Shown here in pieces: positions 18,619-26,331 of a DNA stretch of 64,000 nt. Position numbers and translations under genes: made by a program. The notes beneath the pieces are model-generated. The model did not search any database. It was not told where the DNA came from and saw nothing but the letters and a program-made list of their open reading frames with translations. Each line of letters starts with the position of its first letter. The first letter of the stretch is position 1. Source of the stretch: Pedobacter suwonensis (GTDB lineage Bacteria > Bacteroidota > Bacteroidia > Sphingobacteriales > Sphingobacteriaceae); the NCBI RefSeq assembly GCF_900111825.1, contig NZ_FOJM01000011.1:1-64000 (forward strand). The letters run 5' to 3'.

Positions 18619-18981
18619 GTGTGGACACAATTAATTATGATATTTTTCTTCCGCTCTATGCCACGGTGGCATGGTACTTTGGAGCGCCAAAGTACCCAAA
18701 GCGCTTCGTCAATCCAGCAATGAGCCTTTTGCACAATTCCATGCGCATCAAAAAAACAGCGGCACTTCGTTTTGTGTTCAATCTTTTTTTAAAAATTAAA
18801 TCATCGTTATGAACACAAAACCACTGCGTTTAGGTTTGTTGGTGCAAGTTCATCTAGACTGCTACTGTTTTTTTGATTCCCCCGGCTCTTGGGATTGACA
18901 GCGTCCTTAGCTAAAATCAGTGCGTTATTAAAGTTGATTAGCAAAATGCCCATACCATTTCTAAAAAAGATGTGTCCACAC
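18619..18981. repeat. Inverted GTGTGGACACA / TGTGTCCACAC pair bounding a 363-bp segment
   Basis: GTGTGGACACA at 18619-18629 and its exact reverse complement at 18971-18981. Sequence just outside both ends is also loosely complementary (GCTC...GAAAATC against GATTTTTC...GAGC). No transposase-like frame lies between. It may be a remnant or a non-autonomous element. Confidence 0.4.
18673..18696. repeat. Hairpin repeat, 10-bp stem
   Basis: GGTACTTTGG (18673-18682), loop AGCG, CCAAAGTACC (18687-18696): a perfect stem. It has the same architecture as 137-160. Confidence 0.6.
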
Positions 18982-19356
18982 GATAGAATGAAAAATCGGG
19001 AGCATCCACTAAGATCCCTTAGGTTTAATAACAAAGGCCAGGTGCTTTTTGGCAACAGATCCCTAAGCAGCCCCCTCGGCAATAAACCTGACAGCAGCGA
19101 ACACGTAGTGCAACGGAGTAAAGCGGATGGCAGGGCTAAAGACCGCCAAGAATTACAGCGCGTCCGTTTCCAAATTAAAAAAATATGCTTAGGGTAAGGG
19201 ACGATGAACAGCCCACAAAACCGGGGCCACTCCAATCACGTTTAGTAACAAGTTTAAGTGATATTGGCTACAATAGGACAAAACATTTAAATTTACCTTA
19301 AAGACCAAAAACTTAAAGCGGGGAAAGATAAGCTTAAGCCAATAACCTACATAAAA

Positions 19357-19788
19357 ATGAGCCACAAGAGTTACCGGACATTAGCCGTACTATTTTTTAT
19401 CCTCTTTGTTTCAATTGCCGCGAAGGCTCAAACAACTGATACCAGTAAATACATTTTACAAAATGATACTGAGGTAGCTAAGGAAGAAACAGGAACCCAT
19501 AATGGCGGAGGTAAAACCATAGGCTTTAACTTTTTCTCCAATGCAAAAAACCTGAAAACAGCCTTTAGGAAAAGAATTTTGAAACCGGGCTCATCGATTG
19601 GTTACCACCTGCAAAAGGAGGATGAAATTTATTATGTGATCAGTGGAAAAGGAACCATGCAAATGAACGGAAAAACTTTTGCCGTTAAACCTGGCGATGC
19701 CATTTTAACCCGTCCGGGCAGTTCGCACGGGATTACGCCAGATCCAGGCAACAACCTAACCATTTTGATTGTTTATGAAAAAAAATGA
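19357..19788 (+). CDS. Exported cupin-domain protein
   Basis: A 143-residue protein with a signal peptide (LAVLFFILFVSIAAKAQ) and a single cupin barrel. Cupin motif 1 reads GYHLQKEDEIYYVISGKG (one histidine plus Glu) and motif 2 PGDAILTRPGSSHG. This is the fold of small metal-binding sugar or aromatic-substrate proteins, but the substrate cannot be told. It is alone on the plus strand between minus-strand genes, hence monocistronic. An export signal on a small single-domain cupin places it in the periplasm. Confidence 0.85.
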   Translation: MSHKSYRTLAVLFFILFVSIAAKAQTTDTSKYILQNDTEVAKEETGTHNGGGKTIGFNFFSNAKNLKTAFRKRILKPGSSIGYHLQKEDEIYYVISGKGTMQMNGKTFAVKPGDAILTRPGSSHGITPDPGNNLTILIVYEKK

Positions 19789-19959
19789 TTGGCAGTTTTC
19801 AGTTGGCAGTTTACAGTTGGCAGTTGGCAATTTTCAGTAAGCAGTTAATGAAAGTAATTGCAAAAAAAATGCCGAATGATGATATCCACTCGGCATTACT
19901 GTATCATCTGATTGGATTATGCAGCCAAAACTAACAACACCAAACTGCGGACTCCAGAC

Positions 19960-20928
19960 TCAGACCTTCCATCCTTTTACCCATTCATCCTGTGCTCTTT
20001 CATCCTGAAAAGTCCAGGCTACAAAGCGGCTTATTTTCTGGCCCTGACTCATGATAACGGTACGCACTTCAAAAGCATTTGCTTTAACCAAAGCGTTATA
20101 AATACTTTTTAGGTTTGCGCTTTTTGAAACGAGTGAACTGAACCATAACACCTGGTTTTTAATCTGCGCACTCTGGATAATCATCTGCTCCACAAAGGCA
20201 CGTTCGCCTCCAGGACACCAAAGCTCGGCCTTATTGCCTCCAAAGTTTAATACATGTTTTACTTCTTTTTCATTTCCGCCCAGGTTGCGCCATTTTTGGC
20301 GGGTACCCTGTTCAGCTTCTTTTAAGGAAGAATGGAAAGGTGGATTACAAACCACGGCATCAAAACGCTCAGTTCTACCTACAATCCCCCTGAAAATACC
20401 CATTTTAGATGATTGCTGGCGGATTTCTATTGCACCCTGCAATGGTTTGTTGGCTTCGATAACGCGTTTTGCCGATTCAACTGAAAGTGGATCAATCTCC
20501 GACCCTACAAAACTCCATCCATACTCCTGATGACCGATAATCGGGTAAATGCAGTTAGCGCCTACACCAATGTCCAACACGTTGATTTTAGGTCCTTTGG
20601 GATTTTTACCTTTATTGCTTGATCCCAGCAGGTCGGCAATGTAATGAATGTAGTCTGCCCTGCCGGGAATAGGCGGACAAAGAAAATCCTGTGGAATATC
20701 CCATTGCTGAATATCGTAGAAATATTTTAACAGTGCCCTATTTAGTGCTTTTACGGCATTTTGATCAGCAAAATCGATTGAATCGTCGTTATGTTCGTTT
20801 TTAAAAACAAAACGTCTTAATTCTTTTGAAGCGGCAGTAAGTTGTTTGAAATTGTAACGCGAACGGTGTTTGTTGCGTGGATGTAACTCGCTTTTTTCTT
20901 TGCGGTTACTTTGTTCTTCTTGAGCCAA
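19960..20928 (-). CDS. rlmF: 23S rRNA (adenine1618-N6)-methyltransferase
   Basis: SAM-dependent methyltransferase that modifies A1618 of 23S rRNA; cytosolic. Visible are the SAM-binding segment VLDIGVGANCIYPIIG, the catalytic NPPF motif (VCNPPFHSSLKEAEQG) and the family blocks LCPPIPGRADYIHY and GGNKAELWCPGGERAFV. The length of 322 aa is typical. The basic N-terminus (KHRSRYNFKQL) suits RNA binding. A TATCTTTG box (20981-20974, minus strand) lies about 45 bp upstream. Confidence 0.94.
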   Translation of the reverse strand: MAQEEQSNRKEKSELHPRNKHRSRYNFKQLTAASKELRRFVFKNEHNDDSIDFADQNAVKALNRALLKYFYDIQQWDIPQDFLCPPIPGRADYIHYIADLLGSSNKGKNPKGPKINVLDIGVGANCIYPIIGHQEYGWSFVGSEIDPLSVESAKRVIEANKPLQGAIEIRQQSSKMGIFRGIVGRTERFDAVVCNPPFHSSLKEAEQGTRQKWRNLGGNEKEVKHVLNFGGNKAELWCPGGERAFVEQMIIQSAQIKNQVLWFSSLVSKSANLKSIYNALVKANAFEVRTVIMSQGQKISRFVAWTFQDERAQDEWVKGWKV

Positions 20929-20987
20929 TGTATTATGGATTAACTAAACAAGCTGTGTTGCCTGTTTCTGCTGCAAAGATACGGAAA

Positions 20988-21267
20988 AAGGTTGAGGGCG
21001 GGAAGGTTAAAGGCTAGAAGGCTTGAAAAACAATCGAATTAGCCTGGAGTTGGGCGTTTTTGGTTGGACTTAGCAGGCAAATCAGACACATAAGAAGGTT
21101 GAAGGCGGGAAGGTGAAAGATTGGAAGACTTGAAAAATAATCGAAATGGTTTGGAGTTGGGCGTTTTTAGTTGGGAGTAACAACTGCAGAAATAAAGCGA
21201 TTGCCACTTTGATCCGATAGCTGTTGAATTTGTTTCAATAAATAAAAAGGTTGAAGGCGAGAAGGTT
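20988..21267. repeat. Direct repeats with a 107-bp period
   Basis: Copy 1 is 20988-21069 and copy 2 is 21095-21176, roughly 84 percent identical by eye; both begin AAGGTTGA.GGCGGGAAGGT and end GGAGTTGGGCGTTTTT. A third partial copy begins at 21247. The phrase GGAGTTGGGCGTTT recurs at about 37826. The copies differ too much, and are too few, for a CRISPR. Confidence 0.65.
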
Positions 21268-21278
21268 TTACGGATTGT

Positions 21279-21343
21279 CGTATGCTGAATTTATTTCAGC
21301 ACCTCTCTGTCTATTAAGACCCTGAAATGAATTCAGGGTGACG
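21279..21343. repeat. CGTA...TGACG element, copy B (65 bp)
   Basis: Two small hairpins side by side (TGCTGAA...TTCAGCA and CCCTGAA...TTCAGGG) between a degenerate left end CGTATGC and a right end TGACG. It is closely related to copy C at 46420-46477. Confidence 0.65.
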
Positions 21344-21875
21344 ACCATTTCAAATTAGGACCTGGTTTAGGTTCCAAAAGGGTACACCTATCGAACTCAG
21401 CTTAAAAATCACTTTTTTTGGAGCGCAAGACCTGTAGCTACAATTAAAGTCGGTTCCCGTGTTTCGCTATATCCCTAGCTGCGCTTCGGGGATACCGCTG
21501 CGCCCGGGGCTATATCGAACTGTTAATGCAAGTCACAAAGTACAAAATGGCTAACAATTTGCAAATCGTTGCTTGGTTTCTTAAAAGCCCCACCTTCAAT
21601 AAACCTTATTGAAGCGGCTATCCTTTTTGGTGCAGAAACAAAAAATGTGCCTGCAAACCCTCACAAAAAGATAATAGCGGAAAGAAGGACTGATCTAACC
21701 GAAAGGCAACAAACCCTCATTTACAGAAAACCTGATTCGTCAGTATTTCTCTAATAGTAAAGATCCTGAAATAAATCCAAACCATCGGATCAGGGGGACG
21801 CCTCGAGGGAGAACTCCAAACTAACCGTTTGCTTTCGACTTCCTGATCGCCTTACGCCAAACGCTCAACTCCAAC

Positions 21876-23144
21876 CTAACCTTCCTCACCCTTTTCTATA
21901 GTTACAGGTTGAATGGCCTTCAGATATTTTTCTTCATCAAACTGGTTTTCACTTTTGGCAATCACAATAGTGGCCACGCCGTTTCCGATTACGTTGGTAA
22001 TGGCCCTGGCCTCGCTCATAAAACGATCTACACCAATTAAAATAGAAATGTGCTCAATCGGCATTATTTTTAAGGCCGTAAGGGTTGATACCAATACAAT
22101 AAAACCACTTCCGGTTACACCTGCTGCCCCTTTTGAAGTGACCATAAGAACCCCTAAAACAGTAATCTGCTGACCTAATGTTAAATCGACATGAAAAACC
22201 TGGCAGAGAAATATCACTGCCATGGCCAGGTAAATGGCTGTACCATCGAGATTAAAAGAATAACCCGTTGGAATAACCAAACCCACCACCGATTTATCAC
22301 AGCCAATGCTTTCCATTTTCTGCATCATACTGGGCAAAGCTGATTCTGAAGAGGAGGTACCCAATACGATTAATATCTCCTGGCGGATGTATTTAAGGTA
22401 TTGCCAAAGACTGAATTTATAATAGCGGCAAATGGCATTTAACACAATAAAAATAAATAAAATGCAGGTTAAATAAACTGAGCCCATCAACTTTGCCATT
22501 CCGAAGATACTTTCCAGACCATGCGTACCAATGCTAAAAGCCATCCCACCAAAAGCTCCGATTGGCGCTAACCGCATAATCAGCTTCATAATTTTGAAGA
22601 GTACTTTCGATATTTTATCGAAGGCGTTTAAAACACTTGTTCCTTCTCCGCCCAATTTATTCAGACCATAACCAAAAAGAATGGCAAACAGCAAAATCTG
22701 TAAAATATTTCCTTCTGCAAAAGCAGCCATTACATTATGTGGAATGATGTGAAGGAAAAATTCTCCCCAATTCATCTCTTTCGCCTGCTCGGCATATCCT
22801 GCGATTTTTGTAGCATCACCAGTTTTGGCTACCATTCCTGCACCCGGTTTTAAGATATTCGCCACCAGCAAACCAATGGCAATGGCAACAGTGCTTACAA
22901 TTTCGAAATATAACAATGCCTTACCACCAACCCGGCCAACCTTTTTCATATCGCCCATGTGTGCGATACCCAACACAATAGTAAAAAATATAATCGGGGC
23001 AATTAACATGCTAATGAGGTTGATAAACCCCTCACTAATCATTTTGGCTGTTGGTGCGAAGCCAGGAAAGTAAGTACCCACGCAGATCCCTATGAAAATA
23101 GCGACCAAAACCTGAACTGTTAAATTGGAGAAAATCTTTTTCAT
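21876..23144 (-). CDS. dctA: DctA-type dicarboxylate/aspartate:cation symporter
   Basis: Secondary transporter of the DAACS (GltP/DctA) family, inner membrane, 422 aa with about eight helices and two re-entrant hairpins. Family blocks are SSSESALPSMM (hairpin 1), NLDGTAIYLAM (TM7) and GVDRFMSEARAITNVIGNGVATIVIA (TM8). The last block is the DctA-type signature, suggesting succinate, malate, fumarate or L-aspartate as substrate rather than glutamate only. It follows the cyanophycinase operon by 170 bp on the same strand; I infer it may import aspartate released by that locus, but it could have its own promoter and general role. Confidence 0.9.
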   Translation of the reverse strand: MKKIFSNLTVQVLVAIFIGICVGTYFPGFAPTAKMISEGFINLISMLIAPIIFFTIVLGIAHMGDMKKVGRVGGKALLYFEIVSTVAIAIGLLVANILKPGAGMVAKTGDATKIAGYAEQAKEMNWGEFFLHIIPHNVMAAFAEGNILQILLFAILFGYGLNKLGGEGTSVLNAFDKISKVLFKIMKLIMRLAPIGAFGGMAFSIGTHGLESIFGMAKLMGSVYLTCILFIFIVLNAICRYYKFSLWQYLKYIRQEILIVLGTSSSESALPSMMQKMESIGCDKSVVGLVIPTGYSFNLDGTAIYLAMAVIFLCQVFHVDLTLGQQITVLGVLMVTSKGAAGVTGSGFIVLVSTLTALKIMPIEHISILIGVDRFMSEARAITNVIGNGVATIVIAKSENQFDEEKYLKAIQPVTIEKGEEG

Positions 23145-23314
23145 TTCTGATTTAGGAAAAATGAAAGATAAGTTAATTTTCCTTTTGTTAAACAGTTTGT
23201 TAATATTTGAATTAAAAATAAAAGACTACCTTAATTTCTCAAGATAGGCTTTCCCTGAAAGCGATGGAATCGCCATGTTATTTGCGCACTCGTAAAAAAG
23301 CGAGCGCAAACGCA

Positions 23315-24154
23315 TTAAGGCTTAATATCAATTACATCACCTGCGGTAAAAATACCAAAATCGGCCTGTTTAAATTTTAGCAAACCTTTACCCGTTTTTG
23401 TAAGTGATTTTGGATTGGCCAGACGAACGACCTGACTTTCGCCTGCAATTGTTGCCTTATTGCCGTGAACGACGATTGCAGTGCTTTCATCAATACCTAT
23501 GCAAACCATATTGGGATGCGCTGCCAAAGCAGAAATTAACCGGTTATAACGGTTACGTTTTAAAAAATGCTGATCGATGATAGTATTTTGCAACAAACCC
23601 ATTCCTTCAGCAAATTCGATATTTTTATCCCATAGTTTATTGAAGGTTTCTTTATAAACGGTATCTAAAAGTTGTTTGCCGGTAATCATATACTTACTCA
23701 TTACCGCAGCGCCAGCACTTGTTCCGGCAATAGTAGCTCCGTTTTGATAAGCCTTATGAATAGCAGTGTAAACCGGGGTATTCAGCACCGATTTCATAAA
23801 ACGGTTCTGGTCTCCGCCTAAAATGTAAATCAGTTTTGCCCCGGCTAGCGAATCAATCCAGTTTTTATCATTCACATCATGTTTGTTGAAGTTAAAATTC
23901 CTGATCGCCCTGTTGTCAAGCTTCTTTAGCTGAGTAGAAAGGGTTCCGAAGCCTACATCAGGCACCTCGCTAGCCATTGGCAACACAATAATATAATCGT
24001 TCGCTTTTAGTGAAGCAGTATTCAGCATTTCTTGCATCAACGCATCGGACCGATCGCCACCTCCGATGATAAATAGTTTACCTTCAGGCTTTCCCTGGGC
24101 AGGCGCCATTAATGAAAGGCTGACCAGACATGTCATCAAAAATAGTTTCTTCAT
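23315..24154 (-). CDS. Exported cyanophycinase (peptidase S51)
   Basis: S51-family serine peptidase that splits cyanophycin into beta-Asp-Arg dipeptides. The N-terminal signal peptide (MKKLFLMTCLVSLSLMAPAQ) directs export; no lipobox is seen. The nucleophile Ser146 lies in GTSAGAAVM. GGDQ (Gln116) and the segment DQHFLKRNRYNR provide Asp194, Gln195, His196, Arg200, Arg202 and Arg205, with the same spacing as the substrate-binding and catalytic residues I recall for cyanobacterial CphB. That set separates it from the related dipeptidase E. The length of 279 aa is typical. Its ATG overlaps the stop of the isoaspartyl peptidase gene by one base (TAATG), implying translational coupling. Confidence 0.9.
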   Translation of the reverse strand: MKKLFLMTCLVSLSLMAPAQGKPEGKLFIIGGGDRSDALMQEMLNTASLKANDYIIVLPMASEVPDVGFGTLSTQLKKLDNRAIRNFNFNKHDVNDKNWIDSLAGAKLIYILGGDQNRFMKSVLNTPVYTAIHKAYQNGATIAGTSAGAAVMSKYMITGKQLLDTVYKETFNKLWDKNIEFAEGMGLLQNTIIDQHFLKRNRYNRLISALAAHPNMVCIGIDESTAIVVHGNKATIAGESQVVRLANPKSLTKTGKGLLKFKQADFGIFTAGDVIDIKP

Positions 24155-25179
24155 TATTTGTAAATATTTACCTCAATTTTTCCATCTCCGGTGATGGTGC
24201 CTCTGTACATGCCTTCAGTATTAAAAGGCATGGCTACATTACCTTTTTTATCTAATGCGATCAAACCGCCGTCGCCGCCCATTTTACCTACTTTATCCAA
24301 TACAATTTTCGAAGCTTCTGCTACCGAAATACCTTTGTATTCCATTAAATCGGAAATGGTTTTGGCTACCACATTGCGGATGTAAAATTCGCCCCAGCCG
24401 GTACACGAAATACCTGCTGTTTCATTGTTACAATAAGTTCCTGCACCAATAATCGGCGCATCACCTACCCTTCCGTATTTTTTGTTGGTCATACCACCTG
24501 TTGATGTTCCTGCCGCCAGGTTGCCTGCCTGATCTAAAGCCACACAGCCTACAGTGCCGAATTTATAATCGTGGTTTTTGATGCCAAGCAATCCTGATTT
24601 TTTACTGCCATGATCTAAAACTGCTTTAGTAGAATCCTCTTTAATGGCTTCCTGCAAACCGTTCCAACGTTCCTTTGTCCAGAAATACTTAGGATTTACA
24701 ATTTCCAGTCCGGCATCTTTTGCAAACTGATCGGCCCCCGAACCCACCATCATCACATGTTCTGATTTTTCCATTACCGCCCTTGCTGCTGAAATGGGGT
24801 TTTTAACGGTTGTGACACCAGCAACGGCTCCTGCCATCAAGGTTTTTCCGTCCATAATGGCGGCGTCCAGTTCATTTCGGCCATCATGAGTAAAAACTGC
24901 ACCCTTACCGGCATTAAAATGCGGATCGTTTTCCAAAACATGGATGGTTGCCTCAACTGCGTCGAGACTTGATTTACCTGCTTTAATTTCTGCATAACCG
25001 GCCTGCAAAGCCTTTGTTAAAGCGGCTACATAGGCAGCTTCTTTCTCTGGGGTCATGTTTTTCTTTAAAATGGTACCTGCACCACCGTGAATCACCATTA
25101 CATATTTTTTCTGTTGTGCATTAACATTCAATGCCCATACAGTACATAACAATACTGTAAATAATTTCAATGCTTTCAT
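24154..25179 (-). CDS. Exported isoaspartyl peptidase / L-asparaginase (Ntn hydrolase)
   Basis: Plant-type asparaginase/isoaspartyl peptidase (EcAIII/IaaA family). It hydrolyses beta-aspartyl dipeptides and asparagine after autocleavage before a threonine. The nucleophile is Thr209 in FGTVGCVALD, with the family blocks HGGAGTI, GRNELDAAIMDG and GTSTGGMTNKKYGRVGDAPIIGAGTY. A signal peptide (LKLFTVLLCTVWALNVNAQ) places it in the periplasm. It lies between two cyanophycinase genes (5 bp after the upstream one, 1-bp overlap with the downstream one), so its physiological substrate here is probably the beta-Asp-Arg dipeptide. Activity on that dipeptide is inferred. Confidence 0.92.
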   Translation of the reverse strand: MKALKLFTVLLCTVWALNVNAQQKKYVMVIHGGAGTILKKNMTPEKEAAYVAALTKALQAGYAEIKAGKSSLDAVEATIHVLENDPHFNAGKGAVFTHDGRNELDAAIMDGKTLMAGAVAGVTTVKNPISAARAVMEKSEHVMMVGSGADQFAKDAGLEIVNPKYFWTKERWNGLQEAIKEDSTKAVLDHGSKKSGLLGIKNHDYKFGTVGCVALDQAGNLAAGTSTGGMTNKKYGRVGDAPIIGAGTYCNNETAGISCTGWGEFYIRNVVAKTISDLMEYKGISVAEASKIVLDKVGKMGGDGGLIALDKKGNVAMPFNTEGMYRGTITGDGKIEVNIYK

Positions 25180-25184
25180 TTTAT

Positions 25185-26276
25185 CTATTGATCTTTTTTA
25201 TTTAAAACTCCGTTATCTATCCACCAGGCGTACCATTTGCCACCGCTGGCTTCATTTACTTTAAAGGTAGCAACATTAAAACTTCCACCACCATTAACCG
25301 AGGCAGCAATTTCATAAACAGAAAAAGCTTTTCCGCCATTGTTCCAGTTTACACTTAGGTTTGCCTCAAACCGCTCCGGCTGTTTAGTCGCATCAGGAAC
25401 AATAAAATATGCATAACTATAAGCCCTTGTGGCCGAATAATCACCAAAAACCTGTGCTTTTCCATTTTGATCAATACAAACAGCTGTGCGCTCATCAACA
25501 GCAATACATTTAGCCTGAACCGAAAAGTCCTTATTAATCCTTCCTAGAAATACCAGAGACCTTCCCTCACGATCGCGGGTTAAATAGTGCTGGTCGGTAA
25601 TTACATTTTGTAAATAAGGTGCTTTCAGAAAATCGTTATTGTACAAGGTAACATTAGCATGGTACGGATTTGTCAATGCCTGCGCAGAAGTTAGCCCTCC
25701 GGTTTCGCCACTGTAATAAAAACCGCCCAAAATAGCACAACCTGCACTGGTACCACCAACTGGTGCTTTTTTATCGTTTAGCAGAAAATTTAAGGCCTGT
25801 TCGGTTTTGGTGCCTTTCCAATATTTCATATAGTCAGACTGGTCGCCACCGGCAATGAAAACCATCTCTGCATTGCGGATCATGTAAGCAACGGTATCGT
25901 TGTTCGCCAGTTCTCTCGTATTAATAAGCAGCGTCTCTACAGAATTGACACTTCCCAAACCATTGATGTACCGGTTGTAAGCGTCTGTTCCTGTAGCACG
26001 TAAAACCACCACATCGCCTCCACCGTTTCTTTCCATCATCCATTTAAAAGCGGCATCCACATCAGTTCCGCCACCCATTAAAACCATACCGCCATTTGTT
26101 GATCTGACCACATTGGCACTATCACCAACAATTCCGATTGATGCTGGCCTACGCTTTACAGCAGGTGTACCGCCACCACCTCCACCAGTTGGTGGTACAG
26201 GGCTATCGGTTGATTTGCTACAGCCCATTACGGAAATACATAAGGCCATAAACAGAATGAAAAATGAATGTTTCAT
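25185..26276 (-). CDS. Lipoprotein cyanophycinase (peptidase S51)
   Basis: Second S51 cyanophycinase of the locus. I take the ATG at 26276: it gives MKHSFFILFMALCISVMGC, a lipoprotein signal with the lipidated Cys at position 19, whereas the upstream in-frame ATG at 26312 falls inside a stem-loop. A Gly-rich linker (PTGGGGGGTP) follows the lipid anchor, as in surface-exposed Bacteroidota lipoproteins. Counting from 26312, the nucleophile is Ser189 (GGTSAGCAI), Gln158 is in GGDQ, and DQHYLTRDREGR supplies Asp240, Gln241, His242, Arg246, Arg248 and Arg251. It has an extra C-terminal domain of about 70 residues (NLSVNWNNGGKAFSVYEI...). It is probably the surface enzyme acting before SusCD import. 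Confidence 0.88.
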   Translation of the reverse strand: MKHSFFILFMALCISVMGCSKSTDSPVPPTGGGGGGTPAVKRRPASIGIVGDSANVVRSTNGGMVLMGGGTDVDAAFKWMMERNGGGDVVVLRATGTDAYNRYINGLGSVNSVETLLINTRELANNDTVAYMIRNAEMVFIAGGDQSDYMKYWKGTKTEQALNFLLNDKKAPVGGTSAGCAILGGFYYSGETGGLTSAQALTNPYHANVTLYNNDFLKAPYLQNVITDQHYLTRDREGRSLVFLGRINKDFSVQAKCIAVDERTAVCIDQNGKAQVFGDYSATRAYSYAYFIVPDATKQPERFEANLSVNWNNGGKAFSVYEIAASVNGGGSFNVATFKVNEASGGKWYAWWIDNGVLNKKDQ

Positions 26277-26290
26277 ATCTATAATAGATA

Positions 26291-26322
26291 ATCCCGGCAA
26301 ATTACCATGCATTTACCGGGAT
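26291..26322 (-). promoter_or_regulatory. Stem-loop between susD and the cyanophycinase genes
   Basis: ATCCCGG and AAAT (26291-26302) pair with ATTT and CCGGGAT (26311-26322) with one mismatch. There is no strong T-run after it on the minus strand, so it is more likely an mRNA processing or stability element than a full terminator. Confidence 0.5.
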
Positions 26323-26331
26323 ATGTTTTTA

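Larger units (their letters stand above)
18243..19356. other. Long repeat-rich intergenic region
   Basis: About 1.1 kb with no gene I can support. Contents: the sucD promoter (18262-18292); an imperfect ACCGTA.../...TACGGT inverted repeat (18442-18477); a hairpin at 18673-18696; and an inverted pair GTGTGGACACA (18619-18629) and TGTGTCCACAC (18971-18981) enclosing about 340 bp. The small ORFs here are short, lack family features and overlap these repeats. Confidence 0.6.
20929..21875. other. Repeat-rich intergenic region between rlmF and dctA
   Basis: About 950 bp without a supported gene. It contains direct repeats of about 82 bp at 20988-21069 and 21095-21176 with a third partial copy at 21247-21267, a CGTA...TGACG element (21279-21343), and a hairpin-rich G+C patch (about 21450-21525) with TATCCC/GGGATA pairing. 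A reverse-oriented fragment of the GGAGTTGGGCGTTT phrase lies near 21855. The 61-codon frame at 21569-21754 has no recognisable features. Confidence 0.6.

Noticed and set aside
18439-19235. Minus-strand frames of 63 and 142 codons and plus-strand frames of 63 and 102 codons
   Set aside because: Their composition (many Arg, Ser, Cys, Leu runs) is not protein-like and they overlap inverted repeats; probably dispersed repeat DNA.
20988-21267. Possible CRISPR array
   Set aside because: Only two and a half copies of about 82 bp with many differences and short unequal gaps; no cas genes.
21569-21754. 61-codon plus-strand frame starting MLGFLKAPPS
   Set aside because: It lies in repeat-rich intergenic DNA, has no family features, and no promoter or leader was seen.
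23280-23309. Terminator after the last cyanophycinase gene
   Set aside because: An inverted repeat TTTGCGC...GCGCAAA exists, but the T-run is in the loop and the stem has a 2-nt bulge; too weak to list as a terminator.
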